Origin: Rhodopseudomonas_A sp036404135
GTDB taxonomy: Bacteria; Pseudomonadota; Alphaproteobacteria; Rhizobiales; Xanthobacteraceae
DNA: 53,136 nt
Direction: 5' to 3'
Assembly (NCBI RefSeq): GCF_036404135.1
Contig: NZ_DASWPE010000097.1
Location: 1-53,136, forward strand
Positions 17,798 through 25,729 of this stretch are shown here, piece after piece. Every line of letters starts with the position of its first letter. Within the stretch, counting starts at the first letter, position 1. The notes under the pieces are model-generated. The model saw nothing but the letters and a program-made list of their open reading frames with translations. It was not told the DNA's origin and made no database searches. The position numbers were made by a program, and so were the translations under genes.

Positions 17798-18535
17798 CTA
17801 CCACTTCTCGCCGAACGGCCGGATCACCATCTCGAAGCTCCAAGCGCTTCTCGGCTGCTGATAGAGCTGCCAATACGACGAAGCGACCGACGCCGGCGGC
17901 ATCAACAGGTCGGGATTGTCCAGTGCCGCCTTGCCCCACAATTGTTCGCGGCGCTCGCGCACCCAGGCGGTGTCGACGCCGGAATCGATCACCAGATGCG
18001 CGACATGGATGTTCTTCGGTCCCAATTCGCGCGCCATCGCCTGCGCCACCGCGCGCAACCCGAATTTGGCGGAGGCAAAGGCGGCAAAGCCCGAGCCGCC
18101 GCGCAAGGAAGCGGTGGCGCCGGTGAAGAAGATGTTGCCCTGCCCGCGCGGCAGCATCAGCCGCGCGGCTTCGCGGCCGGCCAGAAACCCGGCCCAGCAG
18201 GCCATTTCCCAGACCTTGCGGAACACCCGGTCGGTGGTGTCGAGAATCGGAAAATTGACGTTGGCGCCGACGTTGAAAATGCAGACCTCAAGCGGCGCGT
18301 GGGCGTCGGCTGCGTCGAGGAAGGCCGCCACCTGATCCGCCTCGCGCGCATCCAGCGAGTGCGCCACGATGGCGCCGCCGGCGGCTTCGATCTCCTCGAC
18401 CAGGGGCGCGAGCTTGGCGCCGTCACGCCGCCCGGCGAACACGGTAAACCCCTCCGCGGCGAATTTCCTGGCGATCTCGGCGCCGATGTAGTCGCCGGCG
18501 CCGATCACCGCGACGGTGGCGTTGCGTGGCTGCAT
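17798..18535 (-). CDS. SDR-family protein lacking the catalytic tyrosine
   Basis: A 245-residue short-chain dehydrogenase fold protein. The nucleotide-binding loop is VIGAGDYIGAEIA. Where SDRs have the catalytic YxxxK, this protein has Phe153-Ala-Ser-Ala-Lys157 (FAAFASAKFGL), so the catalytic Tyr is replaced by Phe. The flanking LRAVAQAMARELGPKNIHVAHLVID is otherwise canonical. An ATG six codons upstream exists, but GAGGAG ends 6 bases before the ATG at 18535, which decides the start. Its activity is uncertain: it may be an unusual reductase or a non-catalytic binder. It lies 70 bases from the PanE-like gene and about 86 from the isomerase gene, in the same direction, suggesting an operon. 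Confidence 0.87.
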   Translation of the reverse strand: MQPRNATVAVIGAGDYIGAEIARKFAAEGFTVFAGRRDGAKLAPLVEEIEAAGGAIVAHSLDAREADQVAAFLDAADAHAPLEVCIFNVGANVNFPILDTTDRVFRKVWEMACWAGFLAGREAARLMLPRGQGNIFFTGATASLRGGSGFAAFASAKFGLRAVAQAMARELGPKNIHVAHLVIDSGVDTAWVRERREQLWGKAALDNPDLLMPPASVASSYWQLYQQPRSAWSFEMVIRPFGEKW

Positions 18536-18621
18536 GGGCGTCTCCTCACTCATCGATGAAGGGATTGCGGCGAAATCGGCTGGACAAGAGCGCCACCACG
18601 CGCACGTCGTGTCCTCGGCAA

Positions 18622-19224
18622 CTACCCATACATCTCCTCGACCTCGCGCAATTGCTCCTTGCCGAAGAACATCTCGTCGCCGACGAAGAAGGTCGGCGCG
18701 CCGAACGCGCCGCGCTCCACCGCGCGCTGGGTATTATCGATCAGCCTGGCCTTGACCTCCGGCTGCTGGGCACGGGCGAACAGCGTCGCGGCATCGAGCC
18801 CCGACGCGGTCAGCGCCTGCAACGCCACTTCGGGGTCGTCCATCTTCTTCGGCTCGGCCCAGACGTGGAAGAACGCGGCGTCGACATAGGTCTCGAACAC
18901 CCCCAGCAGCTCGGCCGCCACCGCGGCGCGCATCAAGTTCAGCGTGTTGATCGGAAAATGCGGATTCCAGACATAGGGCTTGACGTGGTAGCGCCGCACG
19001 AAGCGCCGGGTCTCCAGCTGGTAGAATTTGGGCTTGTTCTTGATGCCGGCCAGCGTTTCGACCGGCGAGCGGTTGTTGGTGGCCTTGAAGATGCCGCCGA
19101 GCAGCACCGGCACGTAGTCGAATTTGACGCCGATCCGGGCTTCTATCTCCGGGATCGCCTGATGCGCCAGGAACGCGTTGGGGCTGCCGACATCGAACAG
19201 GAATTGCGGCGCAGGCTGGCTCAT
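18622..19224 (-). CDS. DsbA-family / 2-hydroxychromene-2-carboxylate isomerase-like protein
   Basis: A 200-residue thioredoxin-fold protein of the HCCA-isomerase/DsbA group. It opens FLFDVGSPNAFLAHQAIPEI, and shows PHFPINTLNLMRAAVAAE in the middle and RGAFGAPTFFVGDEMFFGKEQL near the end, all characteristic of this family. It has no CxxC, so it is a glutathione-dependent isomerase type rather than a disulfide oxidase. GAGGA precedes the ATG at 19224; an upstream ATG (19248) is less likely. The substrate is unknown; the neighbouring SDR suggests a small catabolic or detoxifying operon. Confidence 0.88.
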   Translation of the reverse strand: MSQPAPQFLFDVGSPNAFLAHQAIPEIEARIGVKFDYVPVLLGGIFKATNNRSPVETLAGIKNKPKFYQLETRRFVRRYHVKPYVWNPHFPINTLNLMRAAVAAELLGVFETYVDAAFFHVWAEPKKMDDPEVALQALTASGLDAATLFARAQQPEVKARLIDNTQRAVERGAFGAPTFFVGDEMFFGKEQLREVEEMYG

Positions 19225-19298
19225 GGCGCGTTCCTCGTTGGCCGGCACGGCCGTGGTCCGGCCGCGCCTTTTATATGATTATTATCATTTCAAGCAAG

Positions 19299-19937
19299 CT
19301 AGCGGTTTGCCGCCGCGGGATCAACCGATACGGGCGCGGTCGGCGGACGATCGAACGCGGCGGCGGCGAGCCTGCGGGCGTGGTCGCGCACGTCCGCAGG
19401 CCATTCCGCGGTCCAGCGCGCGAAGCGGTCGGCGTCGCCGGCGAACAGCGCGCGGGCCACTTCCTCGTAATGCGGCTTGTTCTCGCCGAGCGCGGCGATA
19501 AAGCGGTAGGCGGATTCCTGGGCGTGGCGAATCCGGTCCTTGTCCTTGTTGGCGTGGCGGGCCTCGTCGATCAACCGCCGCAGCGCCACCGAGGCGCCGC
19601 CGCGCTGCCCGGCGAGCCATTCCCAATGCCGCGGCAGCAGCGTGACCTCGCGCGCCACCACGCCGAGCTTGGGCCGGCCCGGGCCGCGCGCGGCGGCGGC
19701 CTCTGGCTGCGGATCGGGCGCGACCGCGGCCGGCGCCGGCAGGCGGGCTAGCACGTCATCGATCGAGCCGCGGATATCGAACTGGATCAGCTCGCTGGAT
19801 GTGGCGTCGAAGATCAGCAGCGAGCTATCGCCTTGATCGAGCAGAGGTTTGGTCAATCGCGCAACGGCGCTGAGCGCGCCCTCGGCGATTTGGCGGTCGT
19901 CGTGGAAGGCGACGCAAGGGGTGGCGGATGTGAACAT
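19299..19937 (-). CDS. DUF2239 family protein
   Basis: A 212-residue protein of the DUF2239 family; biochemical function is unknown. The N-terminal part reads CVAFHDDRQIAEGALSAVA and LLIFDATSSELIQFDIRGS. The C-terminal part contains GRPKLGVVAREVTLLPRHW, WLAGQRGGASVALRRLIDEA and a region that keeps Tyr and Lys-rich helices. The LGVVAREVTLLPRHWEWL block looks like a ribbon-helix-helix-like DNA-binding segment, but this is inference. AGGAGA precedes the start. It diverges from the GST gene, with two matching palindromes between them. Confidence 0.85.
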   Translation of the reverse strand: MFTSATPCVAFHDDRQIAEGALSAVARLTKPLLDQGDSSLLIFDATSSELIQFDIRGSIDDVLARLPAPAAVAPDPQPEAAAARGPGRPKLGVVAREVTLLPRHWEWLAGQRGGASVALRRLIDEARHANKDKDRIRHAQESAYRFIAALGENKPHYEEVARALFAGDADRFARWTAEWPADVRDHARRLAAAAFDRPPTAPVSVDPAAANR

Positions 19938-19961
19938 GACGATCTCCTATGTTGCCGAGAT

Positions 19962-20006
19962 ATTTACCCGGGTAAATTAGTCCTGTCAATATCACCCGGG
20001 TAATAT
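19962..20006. promoter_or_regulatory. Twin palindromic operators between DUF2239 and GST genes
   Basis: ATTTACCCGGGTAAAT (19962-19977) is a perfect palindrome. ATATCACCCGGGTAATAT (19989-20006) is a near copy with one mismatch. Their centres are 28 bases apart and both share the core ACCCGGGT. They occupy the divergent promoter region, so one dimeric repressor could control both genes. No obvious regulator gene adjoins unless DUF2239 itself binds here. Confidence 0.7.
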
Positions 20007-20078
20007 ATCACATGGACCGCGCTCGACTTTGCGCGAGCCGGCTGGCAGGGAGGACAAGGTCATGCAAAGGGGATCGCC

Positions 20079-20747
20079 ATGCTCACGGTTCACCACCTCA
20101 ACAATTCACGCTCGCAGCGGGTGCTGTGGCTGTTGGAAGAACTCGGCGTGCCATACGAGATCGTGCGCTATCAGCGGCAGCCGGACATGCTGGCGCCGCC
20201 GGAATTGCGCGCCGTGCATCCGCTCGGCAAGTCGCCGGTGATCACCGACAACGGCAACACCATCGCCGAATCCGGCGCGATCATCGAATACATCGTCGGC
20301 ACCTATGGCGACGGCCGGCTGATCCCGCCGCCGAACACGCCGGAGCGGCTGCGCTACACCTACTGGCTGCATTACGCCGAGGGCTCGGCGATGCCGCCCT
20401 TGCTGCTGAAGCTGTTGTTCACGATGATCCCGGCGCGCGCGCCGGCGCTGCTGCGGCCCCTGGTGCGGATGATCACCACGCCGGTGCTGACCAGCTTCAT
20501 CGAGCCGCAGCTGAAGCAGCACATGGCGTTCTGGGAAAGCGAACTCGGCAAAAGCGAATGGTTCGCCGGCAATGACTTCACCGCCGCCGACGTGCAGATG
20601 AGCTTTCCGCTGGAGGCGGCCTCGTCGCGCGGCGGGCTCGACGGCAAGTATCCGAAGACGCTGGCGCTGCTCGAGCGCATCCACGCCCGCCCGGCCTATG
20701 CCCGCGCGCTGGAAAAGGGTGGGCCGTATAGCATCGGCAAGGCGTGA
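20079..20747 (+). CDS. Glutathione S-transferase family protein
   Basis: A 222-residue cytosolic GST. The N-terminal thioredoxin-like domain contains VHHLNNSRSQRVLWLLEELG with Ser in the catalytic position, then HPLGKSPVI and AESGAIIEYI, the glutathione-binding signature. The C-terminal all-alpha domain ends around GNDFTAADVQMSFPLEAA, the usual N-capping box. AAGGGGA precedes the ATG. It is divergent from DUF2239 and probably co-regulated; the natural substrate is not predictable. Confidence 0.93.
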   Translation: MLTVHHLNNSRSQRVLWLLEELGVPYEIVRYQRQPDMLAPPELRAVHPLGKSPVITDNGNTIAESGAIIEYIVGTYGDGRLIPPPNTPERLRYTYWLHYAEGSAMPPLLLKLLFTMIPARAPALLRPLVRMITTPVLTSFIEPQLKQHMAFWESELGKSEWFAGNDFTAADVQMSFPLEAASSRGGLDGKYPKTLALLERIHARPAYARALEKGGPYSIGKA

Positions 20748-20770
20748 TCCGAGCCGGTCAAGAACCAAAG

Positions 20771-20911
20771 CCGTCACCCTGAGGAGCCCGGCGTCGCTCG
20801 CAGAGCGAGGCCGGGCGTCTCGAAGGGCGCCGGCGCGTTAGTTACGGCGACGCTCCCCCGCCGCCATCCTTCGAGACGCCGCGCGAAGACGCGCGGCCCT
20901 CAGGATGACGG
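20771..20911. repeat. Dispersed palindromic repeat (TCCTGAGG / CATCCTTCGAGACGCC family)
   Basis: Two arms in inverted orientation, CCGTCACCCTGAGGAGCCCG and its counterpart ending CCTCAGGATGACGGC, enclose internal hairpins such as CGCTCGCAGAGCG and GCGCGAAGACGCGC. Related copies lie at 35370-35430, 35984-36101 and 43642-43785. No coding potential is seen. Confidence 0.75.
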
Positions 20912-20942
20912 CGAAGGCAGGAAGCGTTAGACGAGGCGAGCG

Positions 20943-21836
20943 CTATCCCTTCGCCGCCGCATCGACAGAAGGCAGCGGCCTCACGTTGACGCCGGGCGGC
21001 GGCACGTCGTCGTCCGGCACGAAGAAATCCGACATCAACGGCACGCTCGGATCGACCCGGTAGCGCTCGAAATCGCTGACGCCCGCTTCATACAGCACCT
21101 TGTCGTCGATGCAGAACTGCCCGGTGAAGTCGCGCGACGGCTTGAGAAAGATCTGGTAGGCGGCGTCGCCCATGATCTCGGGCGTGCGGCTGGCGCGCAT
21201 CATGGCGTCGCCGCCCAACAGATTGTCGACCGCGGCGGTGGCGATGGTGGTGCGCGGCCACAGCGCGTTGACGGCGATGCCGGCGCGGCGCTGCTCGCCG
21301 GACAGCCCCAGCACGCACAGGCTCATGCCGAACTTGGCCAGCGTGTAGGCGGTGGAATGCTCGAACCACTTCTGCTTCATTTCGAGCGGCGGCGACAGCA
21401 TCAGGATGTGCGGATTGTCGGCCTTCTTCAGATGCGGGATGCAATATTTCGACACCATGAAGGTGCCGCGGGTGTTGATCCCCATCATCAGGTCGAACCG
21501 CTTCATGTCGGTCATCTGCGAATTGGTCAGACTGATCGCAGAGGCATTGTTGACGCAGATGTCGAGCCCGCCGAATTCGGCCACGGTTTTGTCGATCGCG
21601 GCAATCACCTGGGCCTCGTCGCGGATGTCGCACAGGATCGGCAGCGCCTGGCCACCGGCGGCGCGCACCTCTTCGGCGGCGGTATAAATCGTTCCGGCAA
21701 GCTTGGGATGCGGCTCGGCGGTCTTGGCGGCGATCGCCACATTGGCGCCGTCGCGCGCCGCGCGCAGCGCGATCGCAAGCCCGATGCCGCGGCTGCCGCC
21801 GGAAATGAACAGCGTCTTGCCCTTCAGTGATGCCAT
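20943..21836 (-). CDS. SDR family oxidoreductase, HSDL2-like
   Basis: A 297-residue short-chain dehydrogenase. The cofactor loop is ISGGSRGIGLAIA, the structural motif is NNASA, and the catalytic residues are Ser148 and Tyr164-Thr-Leu-Ala-Lys168. The WFEHSTAYTLAKFGMSLCVLG region and the KTAEPHPKLAGTIYTAAEEV loop resemble the hydroxysteroid-dehydrogenase-like 2 group, which in eukaryotes is linked to lipid metabolism. The true substrate is unknown. It is convergent with the GST gene across a palindromic repeat. Confidence 0.9.
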   Translation of the reverse strand: MASLKGKTLFISGGSRGIGLAIALRAARDGANVAIAAKTAEPHPKLAGTIYTAAEEVRAAGGQALPILCDIRDEAQVIAAIDKTVAEFGGLDICVNNASAISLTNSQMTDMKRFDLMMGINTRGTFMVSKYCIPHLKKADNPHILMLSPPLEMKQKWFEHSTAYTLAKFGMSLCVLGLSGEQRRAGIAVNALWPRTTIATAAVDNLLGGDAMMRASRTPEIMGDAAYQIFLKPSRDFTGQFCIDDKVLYEAGVSDFERYRVDPSVPLMSDFFVPDDDVPPPGVNVRPLPSVDAAAKG

Positions 21837-22247
21837 GTTTCGTCCCTGCTGTCGGCGCCTTGGGCGCGTGTTTGACAGCTTCGCTGTAATTCGAAATCAG
21901 TCCAGCGCCAAGCGCCGCCTAATCCCTCCCCCCGCAAGCGCAGGCGATCGGACATGGATTTTCGCAGGCCATTGCCTCGCAGCTCTCTTCACCCTCCCCT
22001 GGAGGGGGAGGGTCGGCGGTGACCGCGCGAAGCGCGGTGCGCGCCGGGGTGGGGTGAGCAGCGTGCACGACGGATGAATTCTTCGCCACCCCACCCCGCT
22101 CGCTGTGCGAGCGACCCTCCCCCTCCAGGGGAGGGTGATCCTCGCAGCAACCGCCAACTTTCATATGCGATTGCCCTGCCCGCAAGCGGGAGAGGGGCGC
22201 GCTGCCGGCGCGGCGGCTGAGCGGATGATCTTGATGAAGGCCCGGCG
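21837..22247. other. Repeat-filled intergenic stretch
   Basis: About 410 bases hold a complete paired repeat element (21989-22138) and a partial hairpin of the CCGCAAGCGGGAGAGG type near 22180. I find no gene in it. Confidence 0.6.
21989..22138. repeat. Paired palindromic element, inward cores
   Basis: Outer hairpin CCCTCCCC / GGGGGAGGG, then a variable hairpin (GCGCGAAGCGCG), then the core GGGGTGGGGTGA (22046-22057). After a 29-base spacer, the inverted core CACCCCACCCC (22087-22097), a variable hairpin (GCTCGCTGTGCGAGC) and the outer hairpin follow. The layout is the same as that of the DUF559 element and of 35188-35352. Confidence 0.8.
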
Positions 22248-24029
22248 CTACTCCGCCACGGCCGCCGCCCCGCGCGTCCGCGGGTCGGCGGCGCCGCGGA
22301 CGCCGTCCTTGGCCACGAAAATCGAATTCGCCGAGGTCTGCCCGAGCGGCGCCACCACGACGTGGCCCCTGGCGCGCAGCGCGGCGATCACCGGCTCGGC
22401 AAAACCCTGCTCGATCCGCACCTCGTCGGGCAGCCATTGCTGGTGCAGCCGCGGCGCCGCCACCGCCGCGGCGATATCCATATCGTAATCCAGCACGTCG
22501 ACGATCACCTGCAGCACCGTGGAAATGATCCGGCTGCCGCCGGGCGAGCCGGTGACCAGCACGACGCGGCCGTCCTTCAACACCAGCGTCGGCGACATCG
22601 ACGACAGCGGCCGCTTGCCCGGCCCCGGCAGATTGGCCTCGAAGCCGACCAGCCCGAACGCATTGGCGGCGCCGGGCGCCGCGGTGAAATCGTCGAGTTC
22701 GTTGTTCAAGAGAACGCCGGTGCCATCGGCGATGAGGCCGAGCCCGTAGCTGAAATTCAGCGTGTAAGTGTTGCTGACCGCGTTGCCGTCGGCGTCGACC
22801 ACCGAGAAATGCGTGGTGTTGTCGCCTTCATGCGGCGGCAGCGCCGGCAGGGCTTCGGTCCACGGCGTGGCGCGCTGCGGATCGATGCCGGCGCGCTGCT
22901 TGGCCGCATAGTCCTTCGACAATAGCGCCTTAAGCGGCGCGTCGACGAAGGCCGGATCGCCGAGATAGCGCGCGCGGTCGGCATAGCCGCGCTTCATCGC
23001 CTCGATAAGCAGATGCAGCGAGGCGGCGGAGCCCTGCGGGATCTCGCGCAGCGTGAAGCCCTCGAGAATGTTCAGCGTCTCGATCAGCACGGTGCCGCCG
23101 GACGACGGCAGCGGCATTGCCACGATGTCGTAGCCGCGATAGGTCCCGCGCAACGGCGCGCGGATCACCGGCTGATAGGCCTTCAGATCGTCGGCGGTGA
23201 TCAGCCCGCCGGCGTCATGAATGCCGCGCGCCAGCTTCTCCGCGACCGCGCCCTGATAGAAGCCGCGCGCGCCTTGGTCGGCGATCGCACCGAGCGTCGC
23301 GGCGAGATCGCGCTGCACCAACAGGTCACCGCCTTGCAGCGACGCGCCGTCCGCCCGCGCAAAGATTTTTTGCGTCGCCGGCCAGCGCGACAGCCGCGCG
23401 TGCCACTCCGGCAGCGTATCGGCGGTGTCGTCGGCAATCAGGAATCCATCGCGCGCCAGCGCGATCGCGGGCTGCAAAATCTCCGCCAAGGTGAATTTGC
23501 CGGAGCCGTATTTCGCAAGCGCCAGCGACAGCCCGGCGACGGTGCCGGGCACGCCGATGCCGAGCGCGGAATCCCGCGACTTCGCGGGATCCGGCTTGCC
23601 GTCAGGCCCAAGAAACATGTCGCGGCTGGCCGCCGCCGGGGCGGTCTCGCGATAATCCAGCGCGACGTCCTCACCGCCGGCGCGGTGGATCACCATGAAG
23701 CCGCCGCCGCCGAGATTTCCGGCGCGGGGATAGGTGACGGCCATCGCAAAGCCGGTGGCGACCGCGGCGTCGACCGCGTTGCCGCCCTTCGCCAGCAAGT
23801 CACGGCCGATCGCGGCGGCGCGTCGTTCCTGCGCCACCACCATGCCACGCGCGCCGGCCACGGCCTGCGCGGCGGTCACCCGCATCGCGCCGCGGCCGTC
23901 CTGCGCCGGCGCGTTGCCACAGCCCAGCGCCAGCAGCGCCGTCACCACCACGCCACGCAGCAGCGCCACAATGCCTGCCGATCGCCGCCGACTTAATCTC
24001 ACCACGAACACCGTCTCATTGCGCAGCAT
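22248..24029 (-). CDS. ggt: Gamma-glutamyltransferase
   Basis: A periplasmic enzyme that hydrolyses or transfers the gamma-glutamyl group of glutathione, made as a proenzyme that cleaves itself. The 593-residue protein has an N-terminal signal sequence (about residues 20-43, ending near APAQD). The large-subunit motif GNAVDAAVATGFAMAVTYP and the GGGGFMVIH strand are present. The self-cleavage site is NTTHFSVVDADGNAVSNTYT with Thr406 as the predicted nucleophile, and later PLSSMSPT and GSPGGSRIISTV bind substrate. It diverges from the MFS gene with only 60 bases between. Confidence 0.95.
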   Translation of the reverse strand: MLRNETVFVVRLSRRRSAGIVALLRGVVVTALLALGCGNAPAQDGRGAMRVTAAQAVAGARGMVVAQERRAAAIGRDLLAKGGNAVDAAVATGFAMAVTYPRAGNLGGGGFMVIHRAGGEDVALDYRETAPAAASRDMFLGPDGKPDPAKSRDSALGIGVPGTVAGLSLALAKYGSGKFTLAEILQPAIALARDGFLIADDTADTLPEWHARLSRWPATQKIFARADGASLQGGDLLVQRDLAATLGAIADQGARGFYQGAVAEKLARGIHDAGGLITADDLKAYQPVIRAPLRGTYRGYDIVAMPLPSSGGTVLIETLNILEGFTLREIPQGSAASLHLLIEAMKRGYADRARYLGDPAFVDAPLKALLSKDYAAKQRAGIDPQRATPWTEALPALPPHEGDNTTHFSVVDADGNAVSNTYTLNFSYGLGLIADGTGVLLNNELDDFTAAPGAANAFGLVGFEANLPGPGKRPLSSMSPTLVLKDGRVVLVTGSPGGSRIISTVLQVIVDVLDYDMDIAAAVAAPRLHQQWLPDEVRIEQGFAEPVIAALRARGHVVVAPLGQTSANSIFVAKDGVRGAADPRTRGAAAVAE

Positions 24030-24089
24030 GCTATATTGATTTCGATGCGATAGGCAAAAGCTCGACCATCATTCGGGAGGAACTTGGGC

Positions 24090-25478
24090 ATGGCGGACAG
24101 CCTCGTCGCCGGCGCGCCCCGCGCCGCCATCGCGTCGCGCTATCCGCGGCGCTCCGCGGTGATCGGCTGGATCCTGTTCGACTGGGCGGCACAGCCTTAT
24201 TTCACGCTGATCACCACCTTCATCTTCGCGCCGTATTTCACCACCTTCGTCGCTGCCGATCCGGCGCAGGGCCAATCGCTGTGGGGCTTCGCCACCGGCT
24301 CCGCTGGGCTGATCATCGCGCTGGCCTCGCCGGTGCTGGGCGCGATTGCGGACGCCTCGGGCCGGCGCAAGCCGTGGATCTTCGGCTTCGGCGCGCTGCT
24401 CGTCATCGGCTCCTGCGCGATGTGGTTCGGCCGCCCCGGCGACGACAGCGTGATCCTGCCGCTCTTGATCGCCTATGGCGTGGCGACGATCGGCGTCGAA
24501 TTCGCCACCGTGTTCAACAACGCGATGATGCCGCATCTGGTGCCGCCGGAGCAGATCGGCCGGCTCTCCGGCACCGGCTGGGCCACCGGCTATGTCGGCG
24601 GCATTCTGTCGCTCGTTCTGGTGCTGGGATTTCTCGCCGGCAGTCCGGACACCGGGCGCACGCTGTTCGGCCTTTCGCCGTGGTTCGGGCTCGATCCTGT
24701 GACGCATCAGGGCGACCGCATCACCGGGCCGCTCACCGGGATCTGGTTCGTGATCTTCGTGCTGCCGATGTTTTTGCTGACGCCGGATTTTCCGGCTAAG
24801 CGCAAGCCGGGCGCCGCGGTGCGCGAGGGCCTGCGCGAGCTTCGGCAGACGCTACGCGAATTGCCGAAGCACCGCTCGATGGCGATGTTCCTGCTCGCCA
24901 ACATGATCTACACCGACGGCCTCGTCTCGCTGTTCGCGTTCGGCGGCATCTACGCCGCCGGCACCTTCGGTTGGCACACGCTGCAGATCGGCAGCTTCGG
25001 CATTCTATTGGCGATCGCCGCCACCTTCGGCGCCTATCTCGGCGGCAAGCTCGACGACGCGCTGGGGCCGAAGCGGGTGATCGCCGGCAGCATGCTGTTG
25101 CTGCTCACCGCAGTGCTCGGCATCCTCTTGGTCGAGCGGGATTCCATCCTGTTCATGCCAGTGACGCCGCCGCAGCCCGGCGGCGCGTTGTTCGCCGCTC
25201 CCGCCGAGCGCGCTTATCTCTTGCTCGGCTGCCTGATCGGCATCGCCGGCGGACCCTTGCAGGCTGCGTCGCGCTCGCTGTTGATCCACATGGCGCCGAA
25301 AGACCGCATCGCGCAGTTCTTCGGGCTGTTCGCGCTGACTGGAAAAGTCACCTCGTTCATCGGCCCGATGCTGATCGGCGCGGTCACGGCGATCACGGCG
25401 AGCCAGAAAGCCGGAATGGCGGTGCTGGTGCTGTTTTTTGTCGGCGGGCTGGCGTTGTTGGCGAAGGTGCGGGGTTAG
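24090..25478 (+). CDS. MFS transporter, UMF1 family
   Basis: A 462-residue major-facilitator permease with about 12 membrane helices. The opening RSAVIGWILFDWAAQPYFTL and LGAIADASGRRKPWI are typical of the UMF1 (vacuole effluxer Atg22-like) group, as is GTGWATGYVGGILSL. The cargo is unknown; in fungi Atg22 exports amino acids. GGGAGG lies 9 bases before the ATG at 24090, while the in-frame TTG at 24084 would be too close, so the ATG is chosen. It is divergent from ggt, and a shared role in amino-acid salvage is possible but inferred. Confidence 0.9.
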   Translation: MADSLVAGAPRAAIASRYPRRSAVIGWILFDWAAQPYFTLITTFIFAPYFTTFVAADPAQGQSLWGFATGSAGLIIALASPVLGAIADASGRRKPWIFGFGALLVIGSCAMWFGRPGDDSVILPLLIAYGVATIGVEFATVFNNAMMPHLVPPEQIGRLSGTGWATGYVGGILSLVLVLGFLAGSPDTGRTLFGLSPWFGLDPVTHQGDRITGPLTGIWFVIFVLPMFLLTPDFPAKRKPGAAVREGLRELRQTLRELPKHRSMAMFLLANMIYTDGLVSLFAFGGIYAAGTFGWHTLQIGSFGILLAIAATFGAYLGGKLDDALGPKRVIAGSMLLLLTAVLGILLVERDSILFMPVTPPQPGGALFAAPAERAYLLLGCLIGIAGGPLQAASRSLLIHMAPKDRIAQFFGLFALTGKVTSFIGPMLIGAVTAITASQKAGMAVLVLFFVGGLALLAKVRG

Positions 25479-25506
25479 TTCGGCGCACAGCGCCGCTTCC
25501 CACTCC

Positions 25507-25613
25507 GCGGTCATCGCCCGGCTCGACCGGGCGACCCAGTATTCCAGAGCGCCTATTGTTGAACTCTGACTCTCTGCGATACTGGGTCACCCGCTTTCGC
25601 GGGTGATGACGGC
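25507..25613. repeat. Dispersed inverted repeat (CCCAGTAT / ATACTGGG family)
   Basis: Left arm GGTCATCGCCCGGCTCGACC, continuing to CCCAGTAT, and right arm ATACTGGGTCACCCG ending GGGTGATGACGGC are inverted copies around a short AT-rich centre. The form is typical of intergenic repeats in this bacterial family. Confidence 0.7.
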
Positions 25614-25654
25614 TGTTGGTGAGGCGAGCGCAGTGCGCACTGCTCGGCACGCCG

Positions 25655-25680
25655 ACCTCTCCCCGCAAGCGGGGAGAGGT
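25655..25680. repeat. Perfect 26-base palindrome (hairpin module)
   Basis: ACCTCTCCCCGC and GCGGGGAGAGGT flank AA. This is a single copy of the hairpin module used in the paired elements, here without a partner, 50 bases downstream of purH. It may serve as a transcript end. Confidence 0.75.
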
Positions 25681-25729
25681 TATTCAGTGCGCGTTGCGAC
25701 GCCTATCCCTGGCCGCAACGGGTCAAGTA

